Shown here piece by piece: positions 34,869 to 46,956 of a DNA stretch of 64,000 bases. Both the position numbers and the translations under genes were made by a program. Position 1 is the first letter of the stretch; each line of letters starts with the position of its first letter. The notes beneath the pieces were generated by a model. The model was given only the letters and a program-made list of their open reading frames with translations. It was not told the DNA's origin and made no database searches. Origin of the DNA: Periconia sp. R9002 (Eukaryota; Ascomycota; Dothideomycetes; Pleosporales; Periconiaceae); assembly GCA_023627715.1 (NCBI GenBank), contig JAMAHW010000098.1:1-64000 (forward strand), written 5' to 3'.

Positions 34869-35986
34869 TCACTCTTTGTCCAAATCTGCGATTTGCAATA
34901 TGGCCTTTCCAAAATTCTTGCCAGCGAGCATTCCCAAGAATCCATCAATGCCGTTATCGATTCCTTCCGTCACGCTGTACTTTGCTACTAAAGAGCCATC
35001 AGCTAGCCATTTTTGCAACTTTTCCTGGTGCTCCTTGGCATATCTTGGGCCCATGTCCGGATTAAAAACGATGAAGCCTCGCATTGTAATGCTTTTCGCC
35101 ACGATTTGCATTAGGTTTCGGATTGGGTATCTCTCTTCAGGCTTCGCGTTGTACTCCGAGACCATACCACAACCAACTTTCCACGGTTAGTATAGTGACA
35201 GATGCAGTAGAGGAGGACATAAAACTAACCTATACGACCGAAGTTGTTCATGGCATTGATGGCTGCTTCCAGGTGCTCTCCTCCAACATTCTCGTAGTAG
35301 ATATCGATGCCATTAGGAGCAAGACGGGCCAGGGCGTCGGCCGGCTTCTCCTTTTTGTAGTTGAAGCCGGCGTCAAATTTGAGCTCGTTGAGAATGAAGT
35401 CGAGCTTTTTGTCGTCACCGACGCTCCCGATAACGGTCAGTCCTTCATGTTTTGCCAACTGTCCCACCAGCTGTCCTACCGCACCCGAGGCAGCCGAAAC
35501 GAAGATGGTCTCGCCCTTTTTTGGCTGTCCAATCTCGAAGAATGATGACCAAGCCGTCAAGCCGGGCATGCCCAAAGCACCCAAGAAGTGTCTAGGGTCG
35601 AGGTTGTAGGGATTGTTCAACTTTTCCACAGATTCGACGAATGCTTTGTCATAGACTGAATACTCTTCAGTTCGAGCAGTCGAACCAGCGAGGATCACGT
35701 CCCCCGGAGAGAATTTGGAGGTGTTGGATTTGATGACTTTCATGATGGCGTTGTTCGTGATGGGCTCTCCGAGCTGGAAGGGTGGGGCATAGGATTTGAC
35801 ATGGGCAGGTCGCATCCGGCCACGTTGATAGGGATCAAAAGATACATAGTAGTTTCTGACTATGATGCCGCCCTCGGGAGGTGTTTGGTCGAGGTCGATA
35901 GGCCGGTCCTTGATGACCAGATCCTGGCCTGCAACTGGCCAGCCCTCGGGGACCTTTTCGAAAATGATGCCCTTGTTCTGTACCAT
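34869..35986 (-). CDS. NADP-dependent MDR reductase (leukotriene B4 12-hydroxydehydrogenase-like)
   Basis: 354 residues from exons 35230-35986 and 34869-35176 (GTTAGT to AAAG intron). This is the zinc-less medium-chain reductase family that includes prostaglandin/2-alkenal reductases and yeast YML131W-like proteins, which reduce the double bond of alpha,beta-unsaturated carbonyls with NADPH. Features are YYVSFDPYQRGRM near residue 50, PGLTAWSSFFEIGQPKKGE, the nucleotide-binding segment SAASGAVGQLVGQLAK, IDIYYENVGGEHLEAAI, and a C-terminal GKNFGKAILQ. The gene is convergent with the neighbouring dehydrogenase, with about 110 bases between stop codons. It may take part in detoxification. The substrate is unknown. 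Confidence 0.92.
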
Positions 35987-36759
35987 GATGAGAAGGTGGT
36001 TGACGGGTATTCGGAGAGCAGATTTGCGTAGTGGGGTGCAGGGGTGGGTTGAGCTGTCCCAGGTAGAGTGAAATCAAGGGGAGTTGGTTACTGGATTTAA
36101 CGACTTAGATGTACATGTACTTGGTTCTGTAGATGGAGGAGGACGTTGGCAGGCAGCTTCCGTTATATAGTTGGGCATGTCCAGGACAGCAGCACAAAAA
36201 TCATGGTAGTCGAGCCGAAAGCATCCGGAATGCTTCATTAATCCAGCGAGATTGCATCATAGCCTACATGACTAGCATGTATCGTCCATCATTCAAAATC
36301 GGCGAAAATGGCTGTGGTTCGGCGGGATGGCGTGCAGGGCCCGTCATGCCAGGCAGGGCCAAACTACTTAGCTAGGTGGGTAACAAAACCTGAGTAGAAT
36401 GTTCGATGGAGTCCAGGCGCGGCATGGTACATGTGTGTAGACAGTAGTTACGCGACGTGGCCGCAAAGAGTGGTTCCATTGTGGGCATCAATGTCCACCT
36501 GAGGTGGTGGTGATGGATTCATCATGTTGAACGAATTGCCTACATGTACCGTAGGCAAAGAGAAAAAGGTGATTACATATGCTCTCCATCATCCCGGAGC
36601 TAGTCCCAAGCAGGCTAGAGTCGTCCGTTCGTTACAGTAGGTACCTGCCCGCTACCGTACCTCTGTTCAACATTCGATAAGTTCACCACCATCTAATAAC
36701 TTGACATTATCATGATTCAAATCCATTGAGCCCACCCGCCAATAATAGCAACATCCCTC
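35987..36759. other. Divergent promoter region
   Basis: About 770 bases between the divergently transcribed MDR reductase and Maf-like gene. Apart from TACATGTAC-type palindromes (near 36,112 and 36,542) I see no structured element. Confidence 0.6.
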
Positions 36760-37707
36760 ATGGCCGGCCAAACCCTTCCCTCCGACCCTCCACCGTCCTA
36801 TGACCAAGTGCGACACATTCCCCCACCTGCCCCCGCCGAGAACGCAAACATGCCCTCTCCCAGACGAGGGCCACCGCCCCAGCAACCACTCGACATACCG
36901 CCTCTCAATGAACTGCGTGGGAAGCGCGTGGTGCTGGCATCGGCATCCCCCCGTCGCAAATACCTCTTAGGCCTTGCAAGTGCCCCCAAAAGCCTCCGCC
37001 GTGTGGTCAGCTAGACGGCTAACAACACACCCTCCCCAGCTTGGTCTCACCAACGTCGAAGTGATTCCCTCCAATTTTGCCGAGAACCTGCCCAAGACAA
37101 TGGACCCCCACGAATACGTACACAAGACAGCCTCGGAGAAGGCCATGGACGTCTACATGCGGGAGGTTGACAATGGTGACCTGGGCATTGTCATCGCCGC
37201 CGACACCGTCATCATAAGTCACAATGGGCAAATCATGGAAAAGCCGCGCAATCCCCAACACCACTTGGAAATGCTCAAAAGGCTGAGGGATGAAGGCTCT
37301 CATCAGGTCGCCACTGCCGTGGTTGTCATGAGACCACTTGTGAACCCCATAGAGCCTGGATACCGGCTTGAGACGCGAGTCGAATCGACGACCGTCAAAT
37401 TCGATCCCAAGGGTACATTTCCCACCGGCCACCCATTCTCTGCCATTTTGGACTCTTCCTGACAGTGACAGTGACCGATGAGAAAATTGCTGCATATGTC
37501 AGAACACGAGATGGCAACGATAAAGCTGGCGGATACGGTCTCCAGAGTGCAGGATCTATCCTCATTGAGCGCATCGAAGGTTCACACGACAATGTCATTG
37601 GCTTGCCCCTACGCGTCACGCTCGAGCTCATTGAGCTGTGTATGGAACCGGAGGAGGATGTAGACGATGAAGATGACATGGACAATGTCTTTTCGGGCGT
37701 TCTTTGA
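36760..37707 (+). CDS. Maf-like nucleoside triphosphate pyrophosphatase
   Basis: 276 residues from exons 36760-36975, 37040-37412 and 37466-37707. Maf/HAM1-like enzymes hydrolyse non-canonical or modified NTPs. Signature motifs are VVLASASPRRKYLL (SxSPRR), IVIAADTVI with the catalytic Asp, and EKPRNPQHH. The C-terminal part has YVRTRDGNDKAGGYGLQSAG and IEGSHDNVIGLPL, typical of the family. About 50 N-terminal residues are proline-rich and probably disordered. The first intron (36976-37039) has a GC donor (GCAAGT) and a CCCCAG acceptor. It is needed because no GT donor gives the correct frame. The second intron is a canonical GTACAT to GACAG. Confidence 0.93.
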
Positions 37708-38553
37708 AAGGGGGAAATCAGATGGGAAAGGCAACAAGCAGTCCAAGATGTCTCGCATTACGTGGCAGGAATCGGGCGCGCATCCACCTTTTGCCCTGAT
37801 CAGATTCAAGATTAGCAAGGCTGTCGTCCAACCTTGCAGGAACCTGCCGTACACTGACAGTGTCAATAACGGGGAAGCTGATCCCCGGAGGGACAGATCA
37901 TACTTTCAACGCAGCCCCAGCTGAAAGCCGATGCCACAGGTGGTGTCAAGATGGGTTCCCAAAGCATGGCCAGAGAGGATTATGTCGAGCAGAACACCCA
38001 TGTCTGCAAACAGCTATCGCGTTGAGGGATCAGGAAATCTAGTTCAACTTTTTGAATCATGCACATTGTTTGAGCGTTCAGGCCATACTGTATCGTACGT
38101 CCTCGTCGAGTAATTTGTGAAGCAATTGTCCAAAATTTGAATGTTTCTTTTTTCATGATGGCGCGGCGGACATGGCGTTAGCCTATGTAGGTACGCAGTC
38201 TTTTGCCGGCAGCCCCTCTCGACGGAACGTCCAGAGGGGGTAGGTAGTGGAAACGCATGCAGGCACACAGGCCAAGCGAGCCAGATATGGTTGGCCCAGA
38301 TCATCTTGGCCAGGAGATCAGAGGGGGCCGAGAAAGCGGTAGGATCAAGGGATGGCTACGCGCGCTCACGGCATCTCATGTACTTATATACATGGCAAGA
38401 AGTAGCCCTGTGCCCTTATTCTCACGCTTTCTGTCAGCTGCAGTCTGCTCTCTGCATACTGAAGAGGCGCGCGCATACAGCCCACATGTCAGGCATGGCT
38501 CCAACGCGGTGAGATCTGTATCATCATTTGGAAAGGATCCATCCACGTCCAAA
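37708..38553. other. Intergenic, no supported gene
   Basis: About 850 bases downstream of the Maf-like gene and upstream of the membrane protein. The frame that leads into the next CDS from 38257 is open but has no signal peptide, so the first Met followed by a signal peptide was preferred. Confidence 0.6.
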
Positions 38554-40347
38554 ATGCGTTCCTGGAAATGGATAATCCATGCCTTGTCAGTCACCTTGCC
38601 AGTCATCTCTGCAGAAATATGCGCTGCACCTCCTTTAAATCTTCCTTATCAGAATGTCTCCACAGCACCTGGTCTTCTCCATGACGGTATACCCATTGAT
38701 TTTGGCTCCTCATGGCAAACAATCGCCTTCACGCCTTCCCTTCAGCTTGACAATACCTTTGTCCCACGATTCACCAACACATGCATTTATGACGATGCGA
38801 GTCATGCGCTCAACATGACCAACCACCACAACAGGAGAGATGTAAGTAGCGCCACAATGGCCAGCAACACAAGTCGCAAAGACACCAATTGGTGGATCGA
38901 GTGTGGCGATGTTTACGGGGGCGGATACGAGCCCTCGTTATCCTACACCTTCCGCGACACGCGAACAAACAACAACAACCAGGAATGGTGGTTCAAGACG
39001 CGCAAGTACTCGGACTGGTCCTTCATCACCGACACTTTCATTTTCAGCGACTACCTCTCCGTCTACACGACCACGAATGAAGCTCTTCCCACCAAAAAGA
39101 ACACGACGGGTACTTTTATCTTGAGCAATGAAAAAGCGCAATTCGGCGACTTGGGCGCCTCCCTTCTGGGCCTAACACCCGATTCCACCCTCCTCAAGCA
39201 CCTTTACGACGAGAAAATGATCCCCTCCACGTCTTGGACCCTCACAAACTCCAGCCTCTGCCTCGGTTGCATCAACAAGGCATCTTTCCAAGGCGACTTC
39301 CTCACGGTCAAGCCCTCGGACCGCACTTCCAATCCCAAGCTCCCCTGCCTGCTTCAGACCAAAGTCGAAGCCCTCAACTGGCATCCTCGTCCCGGCGTCG
39401 AAGGCGTCTCGCTGATTCAGACCACTTTTTCCGCATGTATCGATCCCGGCGTACACTTCCTCGTCTTGCCCAACGATGTGCGCGGCGCTTTCCAGAAAGT
39501 CCTAGGGCGCGAGGTCACGGGCGAGTATGATGATCACGTGTCGTTCAAGGGCGCGCCAGATAATGGCGAGGGGTTGCTAACGGTTAGGGTCGCAGGGGGG
39601 CTGGAAGTCAACGTCAGTATCGCGGGTGTCGGGAAAGCTGGAAGCAGCGACGGCGGCGGGGAGGGAGAAGGGGAGTGGAGCGTCCCAGTGGGAAAGGGAG
39701 GATGGGGCGCCTACGGCAACGAGACGTGGGTTCTCGGCAAACCCTTCACGGACGCAATTGTGCTGCGGTGGGATGCGTCCAAGACCGAGTACGGGCTTGC
39801 GAATTTGAATCCCAAGAAGGCTACCTCTATTACCACCACCACCAACGCGACAAACGATGATATCGAACCTCTAGGCTGCGAAGACTTTCCGCACGTCGAC
39901 AAATTCATCAGCACGACGCCGGGAACCGGCATCATCGTCGGCGCGACGGTTGGAGGTGTAGTCGTAGGTATCGTGCTCGCCATGGCGGGCCTCTTCTTCT
40001 TCAAGCGCGGCGTAAATGGCGTCAAGAAGAAGTACGAGCCGTTGCATGACGATAACATCTCTATGCGGACAATCCCGTACAGTATTTCCGGTGGGGGTGG
40101 GGGGTACGGGCCTCATCACCATCATCAGGCGTCGAGTGTGAGTTGGGTGAGCGGTGCAGGGCCCATGAGTCCGCCGCCGCCGAGTTTGAGAGGAAGTCTA
40201 GCGAGTTCGGTGTATGATGGGGTGGTTGGCGCTGGGGGAGGAGGGAAAGGGACTATGGAGGCTAGTACCGAGGGTGCGATTTACGAGGCTCCCGAGGGCG
40301 GGACGGCCAATCCGAGTAAGAGACACGCAGCGGAGGCGCCGGGCTGA
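38554..40347 (+). CDS. Membrane-anchored pepsin-fold-like protein
   Basis: 597 residues, intronless. It starts at MRSWKWIIHALSVTLPVISA, a clear signal peptide, and has many N-glycosylation sequons. The lumenal domain has the layout of fungal pepsin-like proteins: GIPIDFGSSWQTIAF early, FGDLGASLLGLTPDSTLL with KMIPSTSWTL in the middle, and FLVLPNDVRGAF late. The DTG/DSG catalytic motifs are not visible, so it is probably not an active protease. A single transmembrane helix (GIIVGATVGGVVVGIVLAMA) is followed by a basic stop (FFKRGVNGVKKKYEP) and a Gly/Pro/Ser-rich cytoplasmic tail of about 100 residues. A surface sensor or cell-wall role is a guess. Confidence 0.8.
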   Translation: MRSWKWIIHALSVTLPVISAEICAAPPLNLPYQNVSTAPGLLHDGIPIDFGSSWQTIAFTPSLQLDNTFVPRFTNTCIYDDASHALNMTNHHNRRDVSSATMASNTSRKDTNWWIECGDVYGGGYEPSLSYTFRDTRTNNNNQEWWFKTRKYSDWSFITDTFIFSDYLSVYTTTNEALPTKKNTTGTFILSNEKAQFGDLGASLLGLTPDSTLLKHLYDEKMIPSTSWTLTNSSLCLGCINKASFQGDFLTVKPSDRTSNPKLPCLLQTKVEALNWHPRPGVEGVSLIQTTFSACIDPGVHFLVLPNDVRGAFQKVLGREVTGEYDDHVSFKGAPDNGEGLLTVRVAGGLEVNVSIAGVGKAGSSDGGGEGEGEWSVPVGKGGWGAYGNETWVLGKPFTDAIVLRWDASKTEYGLANLNPKKATSITTTTNATNDDIEPLGCEDFPHVDKFISTTPGTGIIVGATVGGVVVGIVLAMAGLFFFKRGVNGVKKKYEPLHDDNISMRTIPYSISGGGGGYGPHHHHQASSVSWVSGAGPMSPPPPSLRGSLASSVYDGVVGAGGGGKGTMEASTEGAIYEAPEGGTANPSKRHAAEAPG

Positions 40348-40681
40348 TGGGAGAACGGTCGGGTTTCTGGCTGGTTGCATATTCGGTTGGGTGGGTCGTT
40401 TGCGGAGAGGGTTTTTCTATGGCTGACTTCATGAGGCACGATTTGGTCATGAAAGGCACACCATAACATAACGTATTGTTTTCCAGGCTTTGCATGTATT
40501 AGTACATACTTTCCATTTTGTCACCAGTCCTTTACTTGGAATGGGTGAATCTAAGGTGTTCTACGAGGACAGATGCGTGTCATCAACCACGAGAGCCACT
40601 GATATTGATAGTAGGTAAGCGGTAGAAAAATGTGTTGCAATGCACTGTTTCTAAAGTATCAATCTGTGCCACCCAGCGTCT
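40348..40681. other. Convergent 3' flanks
   Basis: 334 bases between two stop codons of convergent genes. They should hold both 3' untranslated regions. No gene is seen. Confidence 0.7.
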
Positions 40682-42626
40682 TCACAAATGAGGAATATAC
40701 TCGCTCCACTCCGGCGTCTTGTAAATCGTCATGGGGGCGCTGCGAAGACTTATAAAAGCCTCCACGACGATATAGATCCTTGCGACCAAGAAAACCGGCG
40801 CCAGAATCCCTACCCCGACCCACCGTGCCGGTCTGTTGTTTCTAAAGAAATGCTCCAAGTTCTCAAACGCCCTGATCTTCTGCGTGGCCAGGAAGAAGAG
40901 GGCCAGCAAGATACCCGCGGCCCCCGTGGCCAGCGAGCAGGCGATCCAAAGCCAGCGCTCGGCCTTGGTGGGGAAATGGTCGCGCCAGGCCGTCAGATGC
41001 AAACCGCCGTACGCGGACCCTGCAAAGGCGACGACGGTCTTGAGGCTGTCGCGGTGCACGTTGACGGATCCCAAGTAGGAAAGACCGGGGAAGTTGGGGA
41101 TGCGGTCCGCGACGTAGACTAGTTCGCCCACGAAGGTGCCCAGCGTGGATGTGGTGAAGAAGAAGGCTCGATACGTAGGTCGTTTCTCGCACTCGGTCCA
41201 GAGTTTGTCGACAAGTTGGTTGGCGAGGCGCCAGCGTTGGATCGCGCATGGGGTCAGGGGAGTGCGATCCGAGCAGTCCTTCAGGGCACGGCGACAATAC
41301 ACTTTGGAGTGTTGTAGCCCGTGGAGCTCGGCTTGTTGAATCTGGAGGAATACATTGTGCTCTGCGGCCACCTTGAAAGACTGGTCACGAAGGACATAGC
41401 TTGCGTCGTGGCCGCGGGAGGACTTCGTCGTATCGCCCGCTACCTGGAAGCTATCCAAGGGCCCGATGAACTTCTTGGGGTCTTTGGCCCCGATGGATCC
41501 AATCGAGAAGGACGTCTTGTCGAGTTTATCTGCCCTTGTTGCAGGGTTAGGGCGGTCTTCGGTGGTAGTGGCGGCGCCGCCCACGGGCGAAGAAGTGCCT
41601 CGGGCGGACGGAGGCGTGTACGACATGCATCTCATTTCGCTGATGAAGTCGTTGTTGTGCCACGAGATGGGGCTGCACATGTAAAAGAAGGCTACGAACT
41701 CGTCCATCCAGCCCTCGTGTCGTATCAAGGTGGCATCCTTGATCTCGAGCGGCTTATTCCACCAAAGCGTGTACAGAGCAAAGGCACATAGAATGTGCCC
41801 CAGGGTGTTGATTTCCAGCAAAGTGATGGGGAGTTTCTGCTGCACACGTGCTAGAGTTTGAATGATCATCCACGATGCCTGTAGTAGGACTACACACTTT
41901 GCGAGGCCGTCTGCTTTACTCTTATCTCTTACCACATTCTTGCGGATATCGGGTAGGCGACCTAGAAATGAAAGCATACGGATTCCCTCGGCGGTAAGAC
42001 TAAGGTTCCGATACCCGTCGACACAATCGCCCGTCTCGACTCTGATACCTCCCATCACGGCGTAGTAGCATTGTGCTATGGTCCACTTTCGCAGTTGCTG
42101 TTCTTCGCTCCAAGCGGGGTTGACCTTTTGATTGTCAGCCTTGTCAACATCACGATTCGGTGCTATGGAAAATGGAATATTGAGGAAAGAAAAATCCATC
42201 TCGCCACTACAGATATACGCTCGTCGTCATGCCTTCTATCTAAAAGCTTTGCAAAATACACATCCAACACGGAAGAAACACTGATATGCGTACCTGTCGG
42301 CACTCGACATCCTTCAGTATTTCACGCCGGAGCCAAGAAGCGGTGAGAAACTGAGCAAAGGCGGTAGAAACCACCAGCTCGGGGGCAAAGATCCCCAAGA
42401 CGATCCATTTGGCGCGCTTGAGATTTCTCTGTCGAAGCTTCGAGTCCTCGATGGGCACATTGAGATGCAAGGCTGACCAGACGCAGAGGGTCAAGGTCAA
42501 CACACATGAAGCGATCAGGTCCCATGTGCCACGAAAGTTGGGCGGATTATACCACGACGTCAGCTCTACTTCGGTAGAGACGGCGGCGGGGAAGAAGAGA
42601 CTGGTCGCCAACAGGAGCCAAAGCAT
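40682..42626 (-). CDS. Multi-pass fungal membrane protein of unknown function
   Basis: It begins MLWLLLATSLFFPAAVSTEV, a signal peptide or first helix, followed by FRGTWDLIASCVLTLTLCVW and SALHLNVP, a motif set shared by a large ascomycete family of hypothetical integral membrane proteins. The first exon is 42294-42626. The intron donor GTACGC is at 42293, and the acceptor is probably one of two AG sites near 42,120-42,150, giving a second exon to 40682. Later motifs are GRLPDIRKNVVRDKSKADGL, LEINTLGHILCAFALYTLWW and HEGWMDEFV. C-terminal helices are interspersed with a Ser/Pro/Thr loop. The family is often multicopy, and no function is established that I know of. Confidence 0.85.
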
Positions 42627-43531
42627 CTGGAATGGTATACGGGGAAGCCTAGAAGAGGAACGGGAACGAAAGGTTGCTCAGTCATGGTTACCTAGGTATC
42701 GTCTCGCCAAGTGGTGGGATACGATGGGCCGATACGAGCACGATGAACAGGGATTGAGGGCTGGGGTTGCGATCCGCTTGCATCCTTCTCTTTCTGGGGG
42801 AACATCAAGAGAGATTTGGAAATATCATCAGTGTAGGTCGTGAAGTTCGCGTTCCAATGAATTTTGAGTGGACTGAGTCATGGGCAAGCAAGGATGGTAA
42901 TAGTTTGATTCTCTTCATGAACTACCGGTTGAGACATCAATGCTATGTACGTCCATGTATTGATCGAGAAAGCAGGAAGAAAAAAGGTCTCGTGTAAAAT
43001 AAACACATGGAAGAAGGAATAAAAAGAATAAATTTGCACAATGGGGCTCTATGGAACTAACAAAGAGGAGGAACGATAGGAAAACTAACCATGTTCATTT
43101 TTGGCTCCGAGGTCTTGCATGGTTCGTGCGCGTGTATCTCAACACCCGACGTGTTACAACACCAAGCTACATGATGTTGGCGGGTGTGTGGGAGACTGAC
43201 AAGCAGATGAAGAACGCAACCCCGCAGCCGCGGATCCGGCCCCGTGGCCGAAAAAGACAGACACAGAACACGGCTCGCATCAGAATGACCGTGAGGTCTG
43301 CCGTACTGCGTGGGCACGTCGTGTCCCTGGGATGGTGATCCGAAGGTGGGGATCCGAAGGAATTCCGTATTGCTAGAAGTGCAAGAGTCACTGTATAAAA
43401 CATGTATATGGTTTATAGCCAGAGGAAAACAATCACCATCACATAGTCCCTCTGACACGAAGACGAAGCAAGCAATACTACACACAATTCGACGCAGCCA
43501 AAAAAAGTGACGATACATACCGACCACCACC
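42627..43531. other. Divergent promoter region upstream of scytalone dehydratase
   Basis: About 900 bases between two divergent start codons. Frames on either strand here are shadows. No regulatory site could be assigned with confidence. Confidence 0.6.
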
Positions 43532-44246
43532 ATGACCAAGCAGCTTCTCAAACCTACCTTTGATGGTGAGGAGAATCCATCTGGACGCGTGGGAAATGAG
43601 GATTTTCGAACCTTGCCAGGCTGACGAAGCTTGAACAGATGTGATGGGGTGCCAGGCAGCATGCTACGAATGGGCAGATAGTTATGATAGCAAGGTACAG
43701 TCGACGATCCATGCCTATGTGCGGGCGTGCACACTCACACATGCGAATGGATAATTGACACGGAAGCCTACGTAGGACTGGGCACGTCTACGCAAATGCG
43801 TCGCGCCGACGTTGAGAATCGACTACCGGTCGTTCCTGGACAAAATCTGGGAGGCGATGCCGGCAGATGAATTCATTCAAATGGCCTCGGACCCGGCCGT
43901 TTTGGGCAACCCGCTGCTGAAGACGCAGCACTTCATCGGCGGCACGCGATGGGAGAAGACGGCTGAAGATGAGATGACGGGTTATCACCAGCTCCGTGTA
44001 CCGCACCAGAGATACACGGATGAGACGCGCACAAAGGTTGCTGTCAAGGGGCATGCGCACAGTTTCAACACGCACTGGTACAAGAAGGTGGATGGCGAAT
44101 GGAAGTTTGCGGGCCTCAACCCCGACATTCGATGGTTCGAGTACGATTTCGACAAGGTGTTTTCCGAGGGTCGGGACAGTTTCGGAGAGGCCAAGGCAGC
44201 GGCTGGAGTTCCCGAGCAAGCAAAACATATCGCTGGAGCCAAGTAG
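43532..44246 (+). CDS. SCD1: Scytalone dehydratase (DHN-melanin pathway)
   Basis: 186 residues from exons 43532-43565, 43639-43694 and 43776-44246. It dehydrates scytalone to 1,3,8-trihydroxynaphthalene and vermelone to DHN in melanin synthesis. The fold is a small cone-shaped alpha/beta barrel. Residues known from the rice blast enzyme are all present with a constant offset of three: Tyr27 (ADSYD), Tyr47 (IDYRS), His82 (TQHF), His107 (RVPHQR), Ser126 and Asn128 ([11 protein letters not shown]). The first exon codes only [11 protein letters not shown] plus one base, and the second ends at WADSYDSK. All introns are GT-AG. No other melanin genes lie in the window. The product should support spore or cell-wall pigmentation and stress tolerance. 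Confidence 0.96.
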
Positions 44247-46110
44247 AGAAGTCTGAAGCTGGCCGAGCGTGTAGTGAATTCATGTCTTGTAGAAGGATGC
44301 CCGAGGGAGGAGGTGAATAGATAGTATCAAAGGCTTTTGGCTGCCCATTTTCTCCCTTTGTTCCTCTTCTTCTTCTCTCTCTCTCTATCTCTTGTGCTGC
44401 CTGAAAAATGTCCTCGTTGGTAGTTGTGGTGGGTGAAAGAGCGATGTGAAGCTAGAGAGGGGGATGTGGGTGCGGGGAAGTGATGTTGAAGTGATGAAGA
44501 CGAAAAGAGGATGGAATGCAATGCAAGGAAGGGATGGATGGGAGTACCGCGGGGCAGGAATATCGATCTGCACAGGACTAGAGGAGGAGGTGAAGTCGGA
44601 GGGAGGTCCACGAAGGTCTTGTTGGCGGGTTTGGAGGGCTAGAGAGCTAGAGCCAAGGCGGAGGCAGCAACGATTTCAACCATGGTGCGGCTTGTCGAGT
44701 GGCGCAGAGCCAGTCGGATGGGCGGGAGAGGGTTCCTTGTCGGCACCGACACAGAAGCCGTCGCAGGCTGGATGATGCTAAATAGGAGAAATGTTTCTTG
44801 GACTCGAAAGATTGATGGATGGGGGAGGAGTGTGATGCATCATTGACGGACAAATGAAGCTCTGGTGATGCAGGCCGTGTTATTGGTAGATAGATGATGG
44901 TGTAGTGTACCTATGTAGGTTTAGAGTAGACCGAAGTTGGGGATCTTGGGGGCAAGGGTGAAAGAGGCCCTATTGGACAAGGCAAGGGACCAGCAGCTGA
45001 ATGCATTGTCGTCAACGGATACGATGCAAACAACGAGCGACGAGTTAGTTTGTTTGCTTGCTTGTTTGCTCGTTTGTTTGCTTGTCGTACCATGTATCAA
45101 TTGATGTATGTAGTGTTGATGCGGCAAGAGGCGAGGCGAGGCCAGGCCAGACCGACGGACCCGGACGGCCACGCAGCAATGTCCTGTACTGTACTGCAGA
45201 GTGAATGTGCATGATGGCATCGGTTCCTGTGTATTGTTTGGTGTGTGGAGTGGAGAGGTAGGGTATATCGAAGATCCAGAAAGCTTGATTGATGATCTGC
45301 TCAGGCAGCCCAATCCAAGCCTGTCCCTACGTTAGGGTACGGCGGATTGGCCGGCAACGAGAACCCAGCCCACGGTAGAGCCAGTTTTTTTTTTTTTTTC
45401 TTTTTTTCTTTCCTTCCTTCTTTCCTCTTCTTTTCTTCTTTTGTTTCCCTCTCCATCCATCCTTTTCCGTCAGTCTGTTGGTCATTCATTGCGTGCCTAG
45501 TCCATAGTTAGTAGCCAGCCTACCCCACCTCTCTTGCTTTGGTGCCTTTTTACTTTTGCGCTTTTCGTGTCTACCTAACCTGCCTACCTACCTACTACTG
45601 TACCTCGCCTTCCCGCTCCTGCTCTTCTTCCTCTTCTTCCTCTCCCTCCTCCTCCTCCTCCACACATCCTGATTCATCAACCCGCTCCCTTCTTCTTGCT
45701 CTCCTGCTCGCGCGCCCGGTGGTTCATCTCTCTTGTTCCTTTGCGTGTCTGGTGTTTGCTTTGCGCTTGGGATATTGCTCCATCTTGCCCTCTTCTCCAG
45801 CTACCTAGGTACGTAACGCTTTTTGGCCGTGTTCTTTGCTCTGTCCCGTCCCACCATCACCACCACCCCTCCATGCGCCCTGCGCTGCACTGCACTGCTT
45901 GCACAAATTTCTTCACCTTGGCATCCACAAATTGTACACAAACCCCCCTCCATTACTACACCTCCAGGGGCATTGCCCGAGCCATGCGCACTGCGCCGCC
46001 ACGCCGCCGCCGCCGCTGCTACTTGCCTCTCTCTCTCCTACAGATGCTCTGATGCTTCCGTGGTGCATCGTCGCCCTCGCTGTCCTTGTCCTTGTCCTCG
46101 TCCTCGTCGC

Positions 46111-46142
<32 letters not shown>

Positions 46143-46956
46143 ATGATGACATGACGCGCACGAGGGCGAAGGTGAGCAATTTGCGGACCGGCGCTGTCAA
46201 GGTCGAGGTCGAGGTCAAGACGGAGGAGGTCGCGTGGGCATGCTCTGCCATTGGCCTCGCCCGCCTGGAATGCGCATGTGGGCGTGAAATGCCATCACGA
46301 ATTGCACTTGCACCCATGGACTGGGGGTAAGGTAAGGTAGAAGAAGATGGACATACCTACATGACGGTCGAGGTGGTTTGTGCGCGCGCGCGCGGCTGGC
46401 GGCTCTCCTGCGATTGATTGCACATGTCGGCAAGCCGTCGCACAGCTTCACCTACCCTACCACCTACCTACCCTTACCCAGGCCCACCAACACGCCTGTC
46501 CCCTCCTCCACCGCATTTCACCTCCTTCGTTTTCACCTCAATCTCTCTCTCTCTCTCTCGTCACTTTCACCACTCTGCGCCCGCTTCCCCCTCTTACCCT
46601 TTTTTTGCGTTGACCGCCCTCGCTGCCCGTTCGCTCACTCCCCCTCTACCTATTTAATTCCCGACTCTCCCCACCCCTCCTTCCTCTCCCCCTCATCACT
46701 GACGTCGCAGATTCTTCCTTGCGTCCTTCCCACCCACGACTCCTCCACGGCTTCTCCTACCTGTTCGCCTTGACCTCCTTCCCACATTCTCTCTCTTTCT
46801 TTCCTGGCGCAAATTGGCGTCGGTCGCACTCGGCTTTCCCATCCCACGACGACCCACGACTTTCTTGGACTCCCCCGACCCCTCCGCTTGCACGGCCATC
46901 AGCAACTACACCCTTCTTGCCGTGATAGATACAAGACTGACAGTTTACTTCATCAC
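44247..46956. other. Long non-coding spacer with low-complexity tracts
   Basis: About 2.7 kb with purine or pyrimidine tracts (for example 45385-45440), a GTTTGCTTG-type repeat near 45,050-45,085, a TCAATTGATG word at 45097-45106 and a trinucleotide repeat at 46109-46150. Overlapping frames near 45,800-46,300 arise from this bias. The right part is probably the promoter and 5' leader of the RRM gene. Confidence 0.65.
46109..46150. repeat. (GCT)n-(GAT)n microsatellite
   Basis: Eight or so GCT units pass directly into about six GAT units. Confidence 0.9.

Noticed and set aside
43057..43734. 225-codon minus frame opposite the scytalone dehydratase promoter and first exons
   Set aside because: It overlaps the well-supported first and second exons of scytalone dehydratase on the other strand and is rich in Cys, His and Ser without domain structure.
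45800..46330. Several overlapping frames of 100-160 codons on both strands
   Set aside because: They come from CT-rich low-complexity DNA and a GCT/GAT microsatellite, are open in many frames at once, and show no domain or splice logic.
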